Of a DNA stretch of 64,000 nt, positions 28,152 to 37,294 are shown one piece after another. Numbering within the stretch: position 1 is the stretch's first letter; each line of letters starts with the position of its first letter. Made by a program: the position numbers and the translations under genes. The notes under the pieces are model-generated. The model did no database searches, had not been told where the DNA came from, and worked only from the letters and a program-made list of their open reading frames with translations. Source of the stretch: Tsuneonella aeria (lineage in GTDB: Bacteria; Pseudomonadota; Alphaproteobacteria; Sphingomonadales; Sphingomonadaceae); contig NZ_WTZA01000001.1 in the NCBI RefSeq assembly GCF_009827495.1, forward strand, positions 1,364,001-1,428,000, in the 5' to 3' direction.

Positions 28152-29302
28152 CGTGGTTCCCCGGCTTCGACGTCGACCGGTTCCTGCGCGAATCCTGGCA
28201 GCAAGCGCCGCTGCTGATCCCCAACCCCTGGCCGCGCTGGGAAAACCCGCTGGAGCCCGACGAACTGGCAGGCCTCGCGTGCGAGGAGGATGTGGAATCA
28301 CGCCTCGTCATCCGGACCGGCGATGGCTGGGCGCTGGAGCACGGGCCTTTCGCGGCCGACCGCTTCGGCGATCTCGGCCGCGAGGCGTGGACCCTGCTGG
28401 TCCAGTCGGTGGATCATTTCGTACCCGCGGTCGCCGACCTGCTGCGGCCGTTCCGGTTCGTCCCCAACTGGCGCGTTGACGACGTGATGGTCAGCTATGC
28501 CACCGACGGTGGCGGTGTCGGGCCGCATTACGACCAGTATGACGTGTTCCTGGTGCAGGGCCTCGGCAGGCGGCGGTGGCAGGTTGGCGCGCGCTGCGAC
28601 GGCGGGACGGCGCTCTTGCCGCACGACGACTTGCGCCTGCTGGCGCAGTTCGAGCCGACGCACGAGTGGACGCTCGAGCCCGGCGACATTCTCTATGTCC
28701 CGCCCGGCTATGCGCACGACGGCATTGCGGTGGGCGACGATTGCATGACTTATTCGGTCGGCTTCCGCGCGCCGTCCCGCGCCGATCTGATCGCGGACTG
28801 GAGCGACCACGCGCTGGAAACGCTGACCGAGGATGACCGCTATACCGACGGTCCGCTGGATCCGAACGCCAACCCCGGCGAGATCGCGCCCGGTGCGCTC
28901 GACCGATTGCATGACATGGTGGCCCGCGCGTTGCTGGACCGTGCGGGTTTCGCTCGCTGGTTCGGCGCCTACAGCACATCGCCCAAGCTCCATGCCGCGG
29001 AATGGGAACCGGAGGCGCCGCTGTCGCCCCGGGATGTCCGCGCGATGATCGAACGCGCCATTGCGCTGGTCCGCAATCCGGCAAGCCGCTTCGCCTTCGT
29101 CCGCCGCGACGGGGGCGAAATCGACCTGTTCGTGGACGGGCGCGCCTATCCGTGCGCCGGACCTGCGGCGGCGTTCGCGGAAATGCTCTGCGCCAGCGAG
29201 CAGACCGTGGTTCCGGCGGCGCTGCGGGCCTGCGACGAGATCGTTGACCTGCTGGCCCATCTTGCCAACAGCGGCAGCGTGGCGTTCGACGCGGGGGACT
29301 GA
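28148..29302 (+). CDS. Cupin/JmjC-type ribosomal oxygenase (YcfD/RoxA-like)
   Basis: The 384-residue protein resembles YcfD, the 2-oxoglutarate and Fe(II)-dependent oxygenase that hydroxylates an arginine of ribosomal protein L16. It has the metal-binding His and Asp in GPHYDQYDVFLVQGLGRRRW and the distal His in YVPPGYAHDGIAVGD, plus an N-terminal QQAPLLIPN segment matching the YcfD start. Residues about 220-384 form the dimerisation and winged-helix part. The length agrees with YcfD (about 370). The L16 target is inferred from the family. It is translationally coupled to the 91-residue gene upstream. Confidence 0.88.
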   Translation: MTWFPGFDVDRFLRESWQQAPLLIPNPWPRWENPLEPDELAGLACEEDVESRLVIRTGDGWALEHGPFAADRFGDLGREAWTLLVQSVDHFVPAVADLLRPFRFVPNWRVDDVMVSYATDGGGVGPHYDQYDVFLVQGLGRRRWQVGARCDGGTALLPHDDLRLLAQFEPTHEWTLEPGDILYVPPGYAHDGIAVGDDCMTYSVGFRAPSRADLIADWSDHALETLTEDDRYTDGPLDPNANPGEIAPGALDRLHDMVARALLDRAGFARWFGAYSTSPKLHAAEWEPEAPLSPRDVRAMIERAIALVRNPASRFAFVRRDGGEIDLFVDGRAYPCAGPAAAFAEMLCASEQTVVPAALRACDEIVDLLAHLANSGSVAFDAGD

Positions 29303-29312
29303 CGCGCCGGGC

Positions 29313-29876
29313 TCAGTCCCTCGGCAAGGCCGCCGGGACCGCACGCCACGCGCCGGGCGCAAGGCCATCGACGGACCACGGCCCGATCGCCCAGCGCACC
29401 AGCCGCAACGTGGGATGGCCGACCGCGGCCGTCATGCGCCGGACCTGGCGATTGCGCCCTTCCCGGATCGACAGCCGCAGCCAGGTATCGGGCACCGTCA
29501 TGCGCACCCGGATAGGCGGATCGCGCGGCCATAGGCCGGGGGGATCGATCCGTTGGGCCTCCGCCGGCGCGGTCATTCCGTCCTTGAGCCGCACGCCCCG
29601 GCGCAGCGCATCGAGGGCAGCCTGATCCGGCTCCCCCTCCACCTGGACAAGGTAGGTCTTGGCGAGGCGGAAGCGGGGATCGGCGATGCGCGCCTGCATG
29701 CGCCCGTCGTCGGTCAGGACCAGCAGCCCCTCGCTGTCGAAATCGAGCCGCCCGGCGGGGTAGACGTTCGGCAGGTCGATGAAAGGGGACAGCGTCGGGC
29801 GCGGGCTGGGCGCGCGTGCATCCGTGAACTGCGAGAGCACGCCGTAGGGCTTGTTGAAGAGGATCAGGCGGGTCAT
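29313..29876 (-). CDS. rluE: 23S rRNA pseudouridine synthase, RluE/RsuA family
   Basis: The 187-residue protein is a short RsuA-family pseudouridine synthase without an S4 domain, like RluE (U2457 of 23S rRNA). It starts [17 protein letters not shown] and has the catalytic Asp45 in [20 protein letters not shown], then [11 protein letters not shown] and [24 protein letters not shown]. All core motifs are present. The ATG at 29876 is preferred to an in-frame start at 29954 because the conserved sequence begins there and it overlaps the upstream gene by four bases. The exact rRNA site is inferred from similarity. Confidence 0.93.
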   Translation of the reverse strand: MTRLILFNKPYGVLSQFTDARAPSPRPTLSPFIDLPNVYPAGRLDFDSEGLLVLTDDGRMQARIADPRFRLAKTYLVQVEGEPDQAALDALRRGVRLKDGMTAPAEAQRIDPPGLWPRDPPIRVRMTVPDTWLRLSIREGRNRQVRRMTAAVGHPTLRLVRWAIGPWSVDGLAPGAWRAVPAALPRD

Positions 29877-30067
29877 GCCGCCGGCCCCGTTATCACCCGG
29901 GGGCGCGGAATGCGTTTGCCCTTCGTGCGGCTGGTCAGGTGATAGCGGCCGCATCGGTCGCAGCGGTAATGGCGCAGGGCGATCGCGGCGCCATGCGCGG
30001 CCGCGCGGGCTTCGGCTTCGCTGGCGAAGCGCGCCTTGCGGCGGCAGATGCTAAGCCGGGTGCGCAT
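29873..30067 (-). CDS. Small zinc-ribbon-like protein of unknown function
   Basis: The 64-residue basic protein has one Cys near the N-terminus (SICRRKARF) and a CxxC pair in [14 protein letters not shown], with nearby His residues, suggesting a single zinc site. It is Arg/Lys-rich and could bind RNA. The stop overlaps the rluE start by four bases, and the gene begins six bases after the ABC-F stop, so ABC-F, this gene and rluE form a run on one strand with ribosome-related partners. Function is unknown; a role in rRNA or ribosome biology is only suggested by context. Confidence 0.75.
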   Translation of the reverse strand: MRTRLSICRRKARFASEAEARAAAHGAAIALRHYRCDRCGRYHLTSRTKGKRIPRPRVITGPAA

Positions 30068-30073
30068 TGGCCG

Positions 30074-31936
30074 TCACGCGACCTGCCGCTCCAGCCGCTC
30101 GCTCGCCTCCATCCAGGCGCTTTCGGCGTCCTCCAGTTCCCGCGCGAATCCGGCCCGCCGCCGCACGAGTTCCCCCGTGTTGACGCCGGCGTGTTTCGCG
30201 GATGCCGCGCCGGGATTGGCCAGAGCGTCGTCGATCGACGCGATTTCGGACTGGAGGCGGGCAATGCGCTTTTCCGCCTCGGTCACGCAGCTGCGCGCCT
30301 GGCGCGCCGCCTCGCGATCCCGCGCCGTCGACTGGCGATCCTTCTTCGGCTTCGGCGCCTTGCCTTCCCTGGGCTGGTTCCGCCCGAGCACCAGGTCGAT
30401 GTAATCCTCGATACTGCCGGGATATTCCACCGCCGTGCCGTTATCGACCAGGACCAGCCGGTCCGCGGTCAGCTCCACCATGTGGCGATCGTGGCTGATC
30501 AGGATGACGGCGCCTTCGAAATCGTTGAGCGCCTGGACCAGCGCCTCGCGCGCGTCGACGTCGAGGTGGTTTGTCGGTTCGTCCAGGATCAGCAGGTGCG
30601 GCGCGTTGCGGGTGATGAGGGCCAGCGCCAGCCGCGCCCGCTCCCCGCCGGAAAGCTTGCCGACCATGGTCGTCGCGCGCGGGCCGGAGAAGCCGAAGCG
30701 CCCCAACTGGGCCCGCACCGCGCCCGGCGTCGATCCTTCCATCGCGCGGGTCATGTGCGCCAGCGGGGTGTCGTCGGTGGCGAGTTCTTCCACCTGATAC
30801 TGCGTGAAATACCCCACCCGCATCTTGCCCGACGCCTGCATCGCGCCCTCCATCGGGGCGAGCTGCGCGGCGAGCAGCCGGGCAAGCGTGGTCTTGCCAT
30901 TGCCATTTCGGCCGAGGAGCGCGATCCGGTCGTCGGGATCGAGCCGCAGGTTCAGCCGCTGCAGGATCGGCACGTCGCCGTAACCGACCGCCGCCAGGTC
31001 GAGCGTGATCAGCGGGGGGCGCAATTCGTCGGGATCGGGAAAGTCGAAGCTGAGGCTGGGATCCTCCATCACCGCCGCGATGGGCTGCATCTTCGCCAGC
31101 ATCTTGGCGCGCGACTGGGCCTGCCTGGCGGTCGAGGCCCGCGCGCTGTTGCGGGCGACATAGTCCTGCAGGCGGGCGCGCTGCGCATCCTGCGCCGCCT
31201 TCGCCGCGGCCAGCTGCGCCGCCCGCTCCGCCCGCTGCCGTTCGAACGCGTCGTATCCGCCGGAATAGAGCGTCAGCTTGCCGTCCTGCAGGTGCAGGAT
31301 GGTGTCCACGACGTTGTTGAGCAGATCCCGTTCGTGGCTGATCACGATCAGCGTTCCGGGATAGCCCTTGAGGAAATTCTCCAGCCACAGCGTCGATTCG
31401 AGGTCGAGGTGGTTGGACGGTTCGTCGAGCAGCAGCACGTCGGGAGCGGAGAACAGCAGCGCGCCGAGCGCCACGCGCATCTTCCACCCGCCGGAAAAGC
31501 TGTCGAGCGGCTGCGCCTGCATCGCCTCGTCGAACCCCAGGCCGGTGAGGATGATCGCCGCGCGCGACGGCGCGCTGTAGGCGTCGATCGCCAGCAGCCG
31601 GTCGTGAATGTCGCCCAGCCGGTCGGGATCGGTGCAGTGCTCCGCCTCCGCCAGCAGCGCGGTGCGCTCGGTGTCGGCGGCCAGCACGGCGTCGAACGGT
31701 GTGGCCGTCCCGCTCGGCGCTTCCTGCGCGATGTAGCCGAGCCGGGCGCGGCGCGGCATTTCGATCGCGCCGTCGTCCGGATCGAGCTGGCCGATGAGCA
31801 CTTTCATCAGCGTGGACTTGCCCGCCCCGTTGCGCCCGATCAGGCCGACGCGCGCTCCGGGCGGCACCGCGGCCGACACGCCGTCAAGGATCGTCCGGCC
31901 GCCCAGCCGCACCGTGATATTGTTGATGGTGATCAT
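30074..31936 (-). CDS. ABC-F family ATP-binding protein
   Basis: The 620-residue protein has two ABC ATPase domains and no membrane segments. Domain 1 (about 1-235) has GRNGAGKST and the degenerate signature FSGGWKMRVAL. A linker rich in charged residues follows (about 235-300), then domain 2 (about 310-510) with GRNGNGKTT and LSGGERARLAL. The C-terminal tail (about 530-620) is a coiled coil. This is the YheS/Uup type of ABC-F protein, which acts on ribosomes during translation. The ATG at 31936 (MITINNITVRLGG) is the family start. Longer frames to 33238 are antisense to lptF. Confidence 0.95.
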   Translation of the reverse strand: MITINNITVRLGGRTILDGVSAAVPPGARVGLIGRNGAGKSTLMKVLIGQLDPDDGAIEMPRRARLGYIAQEAPSGTATPFDAVLAADTERTALLAEAEHCTDPDRLGDIHDRLLAIDAYSAPSRAAIILTGLGFDEAMQAQPLDSFSGGWKMRVALGALLFSAPDVLLLDEPSNHLDLESTLWLENFLKGYPGTLIVISHERDLLNNVVDTILHLQDGKLTLYSGGYDAFERQRAERAAQLAAAKAAQDAQRARLQDYVARNSARASTARQAQSRAKMLAKMQPIAAVMEDPSLSFDFPDPDELRPPLITLDLAAVGYGDVPILQRLNLRLDPDDRIALLGRNGNGKTTLARLLAAQLAPMEGAMQASGKMRVGYFTQYQVEELATDDTPLAHMTRAMEGSTPGAVRAQLGRFGFSGPRATTMVGKLSGGERARLALALITRNAPHLLILDEPTNHLDVDAREALVQALNDFEGAVILISHDRHMVELTADRLVLVDNGTAVEYPGSIEDYIDLVLGRNQPREGKAPKPKKDRQSTARDREAARQARSCVTEAEKRIARLQSEIASIDDALANPGAASAKHAGVNTGELVRRRAGFARELEDAESAWMEASERLERQVA

Positions 31937-32113
31937 TTCGGGCGCGCCCTTAGCAGCGGATCGGAGCTTTCCCAACCTTGCCGCGTTGCCCCGCCCGGGC
32001 GACGGCTGCCCCCCGGCATGACGCTGAAGTGTTCCGCGCGGTCCGCGGGGCATGACGGGGCTGCGTTTTACCGCTAAGGGCCCCCGGACCCAGCAAAAAG
32101 TCCGCGCGCACCC

Positions 32114-33349
32114 TTGTCCAGCTTCCTCCCCGCCATCGACCGCTACATCCTGCGGCTGACGATCGTGCCGATGATCGGCGTGTTCGCGCTGGCGGCATCG
32201 CTGCTTGTGCTCGACAAGATGCTGCGCCTGCTCGATTTCGTGGCCGTCCAGGGCGGACCCATCGGTGTAGTGTTCAAGATGCTGGCCACGATGATGCCGG
32301 AATACGCCAGCCTGGCGATTCCGCTCGGGCTGCTCCTCGGCACGCTGTTCGCCTTCCGCAAGCTCGCCACTACGAGCGAGCTTGACGTGATGCGCGCGGT
32401 GGGCCTCGGCTACACGCGCCTGCTGCGGGTGCCCTATGCCATCGCCATGGTCCTGATCGCGATCAACGTGGCGCTGGTGTTCTATATCCAGCCGATCAGC
32501 CGCTACTGGTACGAACGGCTGGACTACGAGCTCCGCTCCGGCGCGCTGGGCGCGTCGATCAAGGTGGGGGAGTTCACGACGCTGAAGGACCGGATGGCGC
32601 TGCGCATCGAACGCAGCGAGGATGACGGGCGGCGCCTGGTCGGCATTTTCGCGCGGGTCGCCAACGAACGCGACCAGGTGCTGTCGATCTCCGCCCGCGA
32701 AGGCGCTTTCCTCGCCACCCGCGACAGCCCGGATACGATCATCCTGCGCCTGACCGACGGGGTCATCGTGCAGGACATGGGCGGGGATTCCACGCCGCGC
32801 GTGCTCAGTTTCACGCGCCACGACCTGCCGATCGACCTGCCGGCGATCGCCCAGTTCCGCGCGCGGGGCGATGCGGAACGCGAATATATCCTGCCCGAAC
32901 TGCTGCGCATCGGCTGGGGCGAGCGGCAGACCACCGACGCCCAGCGCGAAGGCAGCCAGGCGAGCTTCAATTTCCGCTTGGTGGAGGTGGTGATGATGCT
33001 GCTGATGCCGCTGCTCGCGGTGGCGCTGGCCATTCCGCCAAAGCGATCGACCAGCGCGCTTGGCGTCTTTGTCGCCATCGTGATGGTCGTCGCCTATCAC
33101 AAGATCAACCAGTACGCCGAAGATGTCGCAACCCTGGGCCGAATAGACCCCACGATCGCGCTGTGGACGCCGTTCGCGCTGTTCGCGGCGCTGATCCTCT
33201 GGATGTACTGGCGGGTCGCATACGTGCCCGGCGGGCAAGCGATCGGCGCGCTCGAGACGGGGTTCGCGAAAGTCGGCAAGACGTTCCGCAGGTTGTTGCA
33301 GCGGCGCGGCCGGCGCACCGCCGCACCGGTAGCGGCCGCGGCGGAATAG
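32114..33349 (+). CDS. lptF: LPS export permease LptF
   Basis: LptF and LptG form the inner-membrane part of the LptB2FG transporter that extracts lipopolysaccharide (in sphingomonads possibly glycosphingolipid as well). The 411-residue protein has six membrane segments (about 15-40, 55-75, 100-120, then 300-320, 325-345 and 355-375) with a periplasmic beta-jellyroll part between. The sequences ATMMPEYASLAIPLGLLLGTL, LATTSELDVMRAVGLG and LVEVVMMLLMPLLAVALA are typical. The start is a TTG at 32114; no ATG lies before the first helix. The C-terminal 35 residues are basic and may be cytoplasmic. lptG follows after eight bases. Confidence 0.93.
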   Translation: MSSFLPAIDRYILRLTIVPMIGVFALAASLLVLDKMLRLLDFVAVQGGPIGVVFKMLATMMPEYASLAIPLGLLLGTLFAFRKLATTSELDVMRAVGLGYTRLLRVPYAIAMVLIAINVALVFYIQPISRYWYERLDYELRSGALGASIKVGEFTTLKDRMALRIERSEDDGRRLVGIFARVANERDQVLSISAREGAFLATRDSPDTIILRLTDGVIVQDMGGDSTPRVLSFTRHDLPIDLPAIAQFRARGDAEREYILPELLRIGWGERQTTDAQREGSQASFNFRLVEVVMMLLMPLLAVALAIPPKRSTSALGVFVAIVMVVAYHKINQYAEDVATLGRIDPTIALWTPFALFAALILWMYWRVAYVPGGQAIGALETGFAKVGKTFRRLLQRRGRRTAAPVAAAAE

Positions 33350-33357
33350 AGGGCCCG

Positions 33358-34455
33358 ATGCAGTTCGACTTTTTCCCGTCGCGCCGGCTGACGATCTACC
33401 TTGCGAAGATGTTCATCGTCCGCATCCTGGCGGTGCTCGTGATGCTGGTGCTCGTCCTGCTGATGCTGGACCTGCTTTCCACCACCGGCAAGATCCTGGA
33501 GGCGGAAGGCAATGGCCAGGCGGAGATCTGGACGTATGCCATCTTGCGCGCGCCGCAGCTCGTGGCGCGGTTCCTGCCCTATTCGGTGTTGCTGGCGACG
33601 ATCATCACGCTCGTGACGCTCAACCAGAACAGCGAAGTCGTGGCGATGAAGGCGGCCGGCATGTCGGCGCACCAGGTGCTGGCCCCGCTGCTGCTGACCG
33701 CGCTGGTGGTGAGCGTGGGCAGCTTCGTGTTCAACGAACGCGTCGTCACGCGCGCCACCGCCACGCTGAAAGCATGGGATGCCAACGATTTCCGCGCGGT
33801 GCCGGCCGATTCGGGGGTGCGGTCGAACCTTTACCTGACCGACGGCGACAATATCCTGACGGCGGCCAGCGTCGCCGGCAGCGGCGACCAGATGGTCCTG
33901 AGCGGCGTCACGTGGTACCGCCGCGCGCCGAGCGGCGCGATCGCGGAACAGATCCGCGCGCCGCGGGCGACCTGGGCCGAACCGGGATGGCGGATGGAGA
34001 ACGCAGAGCGCTTCGACGTTTCGGCCGCGCGGGCGGGCACCGCCGAAACGGTCACCGTCGCGGCCGGCGTCAGCCCGGAACAGATCGCGCTGGGCGGGGT
34101 CGATGCCGATGGCCTTTCGTTCTGGGAACTGCGCCGGTCGATCGCGGAATACGATGCCGCCGGCCGCCGCACCGCGGAACTGAAAGCCAAGTGGTGGCAC
34201 AAGCTGTCCGGGCCGCTATCGGCCGTGCTGATGCCCCTGCTGGGCGCGGTGGCCGCGTTCGGCCTTGCGCGATCGGGCCAGGTCTTCGTGCGCGCGGTGA
34301 TCGGCATGGCGCTGGGCTTTGCCTATTTCGTGGTCGACAACGCGGCGCTGGCGATGGGAAATTTCGGCGGATACCCGCCCTTCCTGGCGGCCTGGGCGCC
34401 GTTCCTGCTGTTCGCCCTTATCGGAGAGACCGTGCTGATCCGCACCGAAGAGTGA
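33358..34455 (+). CDS. lptG: LPS export permease LptG
   Basis: The 365-residue partner of LptF has the same six-helix layout with a periplasmic domain (about 125-275). It starts MQFDFFPSRRLTIYLAKMFIV and has VARFLPYSVLLATIITL, NSEVVAMKAAGMSAHQVLAP, and the C-terminal helices LSAVLMPLLGAVAAFGLARSGQ and FAYFVVDNAALAMGNFGGYPP. Order and spacing with lptF are standard. The ATG lies eight bases after the lptF stop, and GAGGG just before it can serve as binding site. lptB and lptC are not in the window. Confidence 0.95.
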   Translation: MQFDFFPSRRLTIYLAKMFIVRILAVLVMLVLVLLMLDLLSTTGKILEAEGNGQAEIWTYAILRAPQLVARFLPYSVLLATIITLVTLNQNSEVVAMKAAGMSAHQVLAPLLLTALVVSVGSFVFNERVVTRATATLKAWDANDFRAVPADSGVRSNLYLTDGDNILTAASVAGSGDQMVLSGVTWYRRAPSGAIAEQIRAPRATWAEPGWRMENAERFDVSAARAGTAETVTVAAGVSPEQIALGGVDADGLSFWELRRSIAEYDAAGRRTAELKAKWWHKLSGPLSAVLMPLLGAVAAFGLARSGQVFVRAVIGMALGFAYFVVDNAALAMGNFGGYPPFLAAWAPFLLFALIGETVLIRTEE

Positions 34456-34463
34456 ATTGCGGC

Positions 34464-34488
34464 GGAACTTTGGCAATGCTATCGGGTT
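34464..34488 (+). promoter_or_regulatory. EcfG-type promoter before the Thr/Asp-rich lipoprotein gene
   Basis: GGAAC (34464-34468), 16 bases, GGTT (34485-34488) matches the EcfG consensus except for the first base of the -10. The transcript would start near 34495, 27 bases before the ATG. It lies just after the lptG stop. Confidence 0.65.
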
Positions 34489-34521
34489 GTGGGGATTAGC
34501 CCACTCTTGGAGTTTCCTAGC

Positions 34522-34782
34522 ATGAAGAAATTTGCCCTTCCCGCCTTGGCCGCTGCTCTCGCGCTTTCGGCTTGCGCCGACAGCACTCCGGAAGACACCA
34601 CGGCGACCGACACCACCGTGACCGAGCCCATGCCGGTCGACACCGCAATGGCGACCGACCCGATGGCCACCGACACCGCGATGGCGACCGATCCGGCTGC
34701 AACCGCCACCGATCCGGCCGTGACCGCGACCGCCACTGCTACTGCCACCACGACGCCGACCACCGAAGCGACGCCGCAGTAA
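34522..34782 (+). CDS. Small lipoprotein with a low-complexity Thr/Ala/Asp/Pro tail
   Basis: The 86-residue precursor has a lipoprotein signal (MKKFALPALAAALALSAC) with lipobox LSAC at residues 15-18. The mature part is low complexity: acidic TPEDTTATDTT, then degenerate MATDP / TATDP units, then a Thr/Ala stretch. It is likely an extended, disordered envelope lipoprotein. The ATG at 34522 has GGAG at 34509-34512. The gene sits behind an EcfG-type promoter and before a terminator, so it looks like a stand-alone stress gene. No family is recognised; repeat number may vary between strains. Confidence 0.85.
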   Translation: MKKFALPALAAALALSACADSTPEDTTATDTTVTEPMPVDTAMATDPMATDTAMATDPAATATDPAVTATATATATTTPTTEATPQ

Positions 34783-34823
34783 TCAGTCGTCACGCACCCC
34801 GCGCTTCCGGCGCGGGTGGCGAA

Positions 34824-35993
34824 CTAGGGGGCTGTCTCGAGAGAGGCAGCCCTCTTTGCATGCGCGGCAGGGGGCGTCGCCTCACCCTGCCCCGCTGCCC
34901 GAATTCCATCGCGCCGCCGCATCGTGCTGCCCGCGATCCGCCCGACCAGCGGCAAGAGGCCGCGATGATGCGCCCGGCCATATGTCGCCTGCGCCCCTTC
35001 ATGTGCCGAAATGCGGCGATGGGCCTCCGCCAGCGCGTGATAGGGAAGCGAGGGCAGCAAGTGGTGCAGCGCGTGGTAACGCAGGCCCACCGGCGCCCAC
35101 AGCGCCGCGATGAACCCGGGGGGCGGCACGTTGACGGTGTCGAGATACTGCGCCGTCACGCTCATCGGTTCCCCTTCGTTTTCCCAGAGATGCGCCACCA
35201 GGGTGCGCAGTTGGTTGAGCACGGCGACGGCAGAGAAAACCGCCAGAGCCACGGCGATCGGCCGCCAGCCGACGATCATGATGCTGGCGATCAGCATCAT
35301 GGCCCACAGCGCGGCGCCGGTTTCCAGCAGGATGAAGCGCTTGCGGTCCTTTGGATCGGCCGGGCGCCGCCGGAATTCCGGGTTGATCGCCAGGGTCGAG
35401 AACCGTTCCCAGTTCATCCGCCGCACCGCCGGAAACAGCAGGCCGAGCGGCGCCAGGATGCCGTACCGTATAACCAGCGCCGGCGGTGCCAGCAGCGCAA
35501 TCAGCAGGAACACGGGGAGGCTCCACGGCTTCATCAGCGCGAGCGGCAGGTATTCCGGATCGTCCCGCGTGCCATAGCGCTTGCGGGAATGGTGGATGGT
35601 ATGGCCGTCCTCGTACATGAAGGACGGGGTCAGCATCGGGATGCCGACCAGGAGATTCCACGTCGTGCGGAAGCCCGGCAGCGCATCGCGGTGGAGGTGC
35701 GTCAGTTCGTGGATGAACAGCAGGGCGCGGTACAGCGCCAGCGTGGCCACGACACCCAGCACGATGCTCAGCCAGGTGGCCGGCGCAAGGATCGCTCCTG
35801 CCAGCGCGCCGTATCCGAGGGCCGCGGAACCCAGCATGTCGGCCCAGTAGATGCGCGGGTTGGCCGTCGCGATATCGCGGGTCAGCTCCGCCGCGGCCCG
35901 CAGCAGGGCGCGGTCATCCTCGTTCCGCGCGCCGGAATAGGCCGCCGCGGGCGCGGGCTTGGCGGCTGGGAGTGGCGAGGTCGTCGTGGTCAT
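34824..35993 (-). CDS. Membrane fatty acid desaturase-like protein
   Basis: The 389-residue protein has three His boxes of membrane di-iron desaturases: HELTHLH (about 113-119), HTIHH (about 150-154) and HALHH (about 318-322), with membrane segments before the first and between the second and third. It should introduce a double bond or hydroxyl into a lipid chain; the substrate (acyl lipid, sphingolipid or carotenoid) cannot be decided. The N-terminal 25 residues are Pro/Ala/Thr-rich and may be disordered. The C-terminus is Arg/Ala-rich. The gene is divergent from the acetyltransferase gene with 68 bases between them. Confidence 0.87.
   Translation of the reverse strand: MTTTTSPLPAAKPAPAAAYSGARNEDDRALLRAAAELTRDIATANPRIYWADMLGSAALGYGALAGAILAPATWLSIVLGVVATLALYRALLFIHELTHLHRDALPGFRTTWNLLVGIPMLTPSFMYEDGHTIHHSRKRYGTRDDPEYLPLALMKPWSLPVFLLIALLAPPALVIRYGILAPLGLLFPAVRRMNWERFSTLAINPEFRRRPADPKDRKRFILLETGAALWAMMLIASIMIVGWRPIAVALAVFSAVAVLNQLRTLVAHLWENEGEPMSVTAQYLDTVNVPPPGFIAALWAPVGLRYHALHHLLPSLPYHALAEAHRRISAHEGAQATYGRAHHRGLLPLVGRIAGSTMRRRDGIRAAGQGEATPPAAHAKRAASLETAP
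34829..34857 (+). terminator. Terminator after the small lipoprotein gene
   Basis: GGGCTGTCTC (34829-34838) pairs with GAGGCAGCCC (34843-34852) with one G-U pair across loop GAGA, followed by TCTTT. It overlaps the 3' end of the convergent desaturase gene. A second hairpin, CCCGCGC-TTCCG-GCGCGGG, precedes it near 34798-34816. Confidence 0.6.
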
Positions 35994-36061
35994 TTATGCT
36001 TTTCCGAACGCGGAGCGCGTCCTATCCGCGCGGAGCCTAGCGGCTTCGCGCATGACGCGAA

Positions 36062-37255
36062 ATGAACAAGAGGCGCGAACGCTCGATGCGAAAGATAGAG
36101 GTCACCCCGGTAACGAACAAGCGCGAGAGGGCGCAATTCGTCGATCTCAGTTATCGGCTGAATGCGAACGATCCCAACTGGGTGGCCCCCTTGCGGTCGG
36201 AAGCGCTGGAACTGGTGACCCCGGGCCGCAATCCGTTCTTCGAACACGCCGACGTCGCTCATTTCATCGCAAGGGAGGACGGTCGACCGGTGGGGCGCAT
36301 CTCCGCGCATATCGACCGGCTCGCCCTCGCCCAGCCGCCCGAACAGGGCATGGGGCCCGGCACCGGTAACTGGGGACTGCTGGAGGCGGCGGACGAGGAT
36401 GTCGCCCACGCCCTCATCCATCACGCCGAGGATTGGCTGCGCGCGCACGGCATGAACCGGGTGCTCGCCCCGCTCGGCATGTCCGTGTGGGAAGAACCCG
36501 GACAACTCGTACGCGGGCACGATCATCCCCCCACCGTGATGATGGGACACCAGCCGCGCAGCCACGCCGACTGGATCGAAAGCGCTGGCGGCTATGCCCC
36601 GGCCAAGTCGCTGCTGACGTACGAAATCGATATCACGAAGGAATTCCCGCCGCTGATCCAGCGGATCGTGGCCGCGGGGGAAAAGAACCCGCGCATCCGC
36701 ATCCGCAAGGTGAACAAGGCCCGGTTCGATGACGAAGCGAAGCTGATCCTCGATATCCTGAACGATGCCTGGTCGGACAACTGGGGTTTCGTCCCCTTCA
36801 CCGAGAGCGAGATCGCCTACGCCGGAAAGAAATTCCGGCCGATCGTGTTCGAAGACCTGATCATGGTGGCCGAATACGATGGCGAGCCGGTCGCGTTCAT
36901 GATGACCCTGCCCGATCTCAACGAAGTGCTGGCGCCGCTGAAGGGCCGCTTGTTCCCGATGGGTTGGCTGCGCGTGCTGCGCTGGATGCGGCGCCCCCGC
37001 GTGCGGACGATGCGGGTGCCGTTGATGGGCGTCGTGAAACGGCTCCAGTCGTCGCGCATGGCCAGCCAGCTTGCCTTCATGATGATCGAGACGATCCGCC
37101 GCAACGCGATCGCCAACTACGGCGCCAGTCGGGGGGAGATCGGCTGGATTCTCGACGACAACCAAGGGATGGTGGCCATCGCCGACGCGATCGAGAGCCG
37201 GATCAACCGCGAATACGTTATCTACGAAAAATCGCTCGTGCCCAGCGGCGCGTAA
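36062..37255 (+). CDS. GNAT-like acyltransferase family protein (YghO-like)
   Basis: The 397-residue protein resembles the YghO-type N-acetyltransferase-like family. It has the early segment LSYRLNANDPNWVAPLRSEALELV, NPFFEHADVAHFIAREDGRPVGRISAHID (a GNAT beta-hairpin), and a second GNAT-like half with WGFVPFTESEIAYAGKKF and GEPVAFMMTLPDLNEVL. The end GEIGWILDDNQGMVAIADAIESR fits. Two GNAT-like folds in tandem are likely. Substrate is unknown. The ATG at 36062 is used; a second in-frame ATG at 36086 (MRKIEV), with AAGAGG upstream, is nearly as good. Confidence 0.8.
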   Translation: MNKRRERSMRKIEVTPVTNKRERAQFVDLSYRLNANDPNWVAPLRSEALELVTPGRNPFFEHADVAHFIAREDGRPVGRISAHIDRLALAQPPEQGMGPGTGNWGLLEAADEDVAHALIHHAEDWLRAHGMNRVLAPLGMSVWEEPGQLVRGHDHPPTVMMGHQPRSHADWIESAGGYAPAKSLLTYEIDITKEFPPLIQRIVAAGEKNPRIRIRKVNKARFDDEAKLILDILNDAWSDNWGFVPFTESEIAYAGKKFRPIVFEDLIMVAEYDGEPVAFMMTLPDLNEVLAPLKGRLFPMGWLRVLRWMRRPRVRTMRVPLMGVVKRLQSSRMASQLAFMMIETIRRNAIANYGASRGEIGWILDDNQGMVAIADAIESRINREYVIYEKSLVPSGA

Positions 37256-37294
37256 GCCGCTCGCCACGGATCGGCGCAAACTGGCGTCGTGGCG

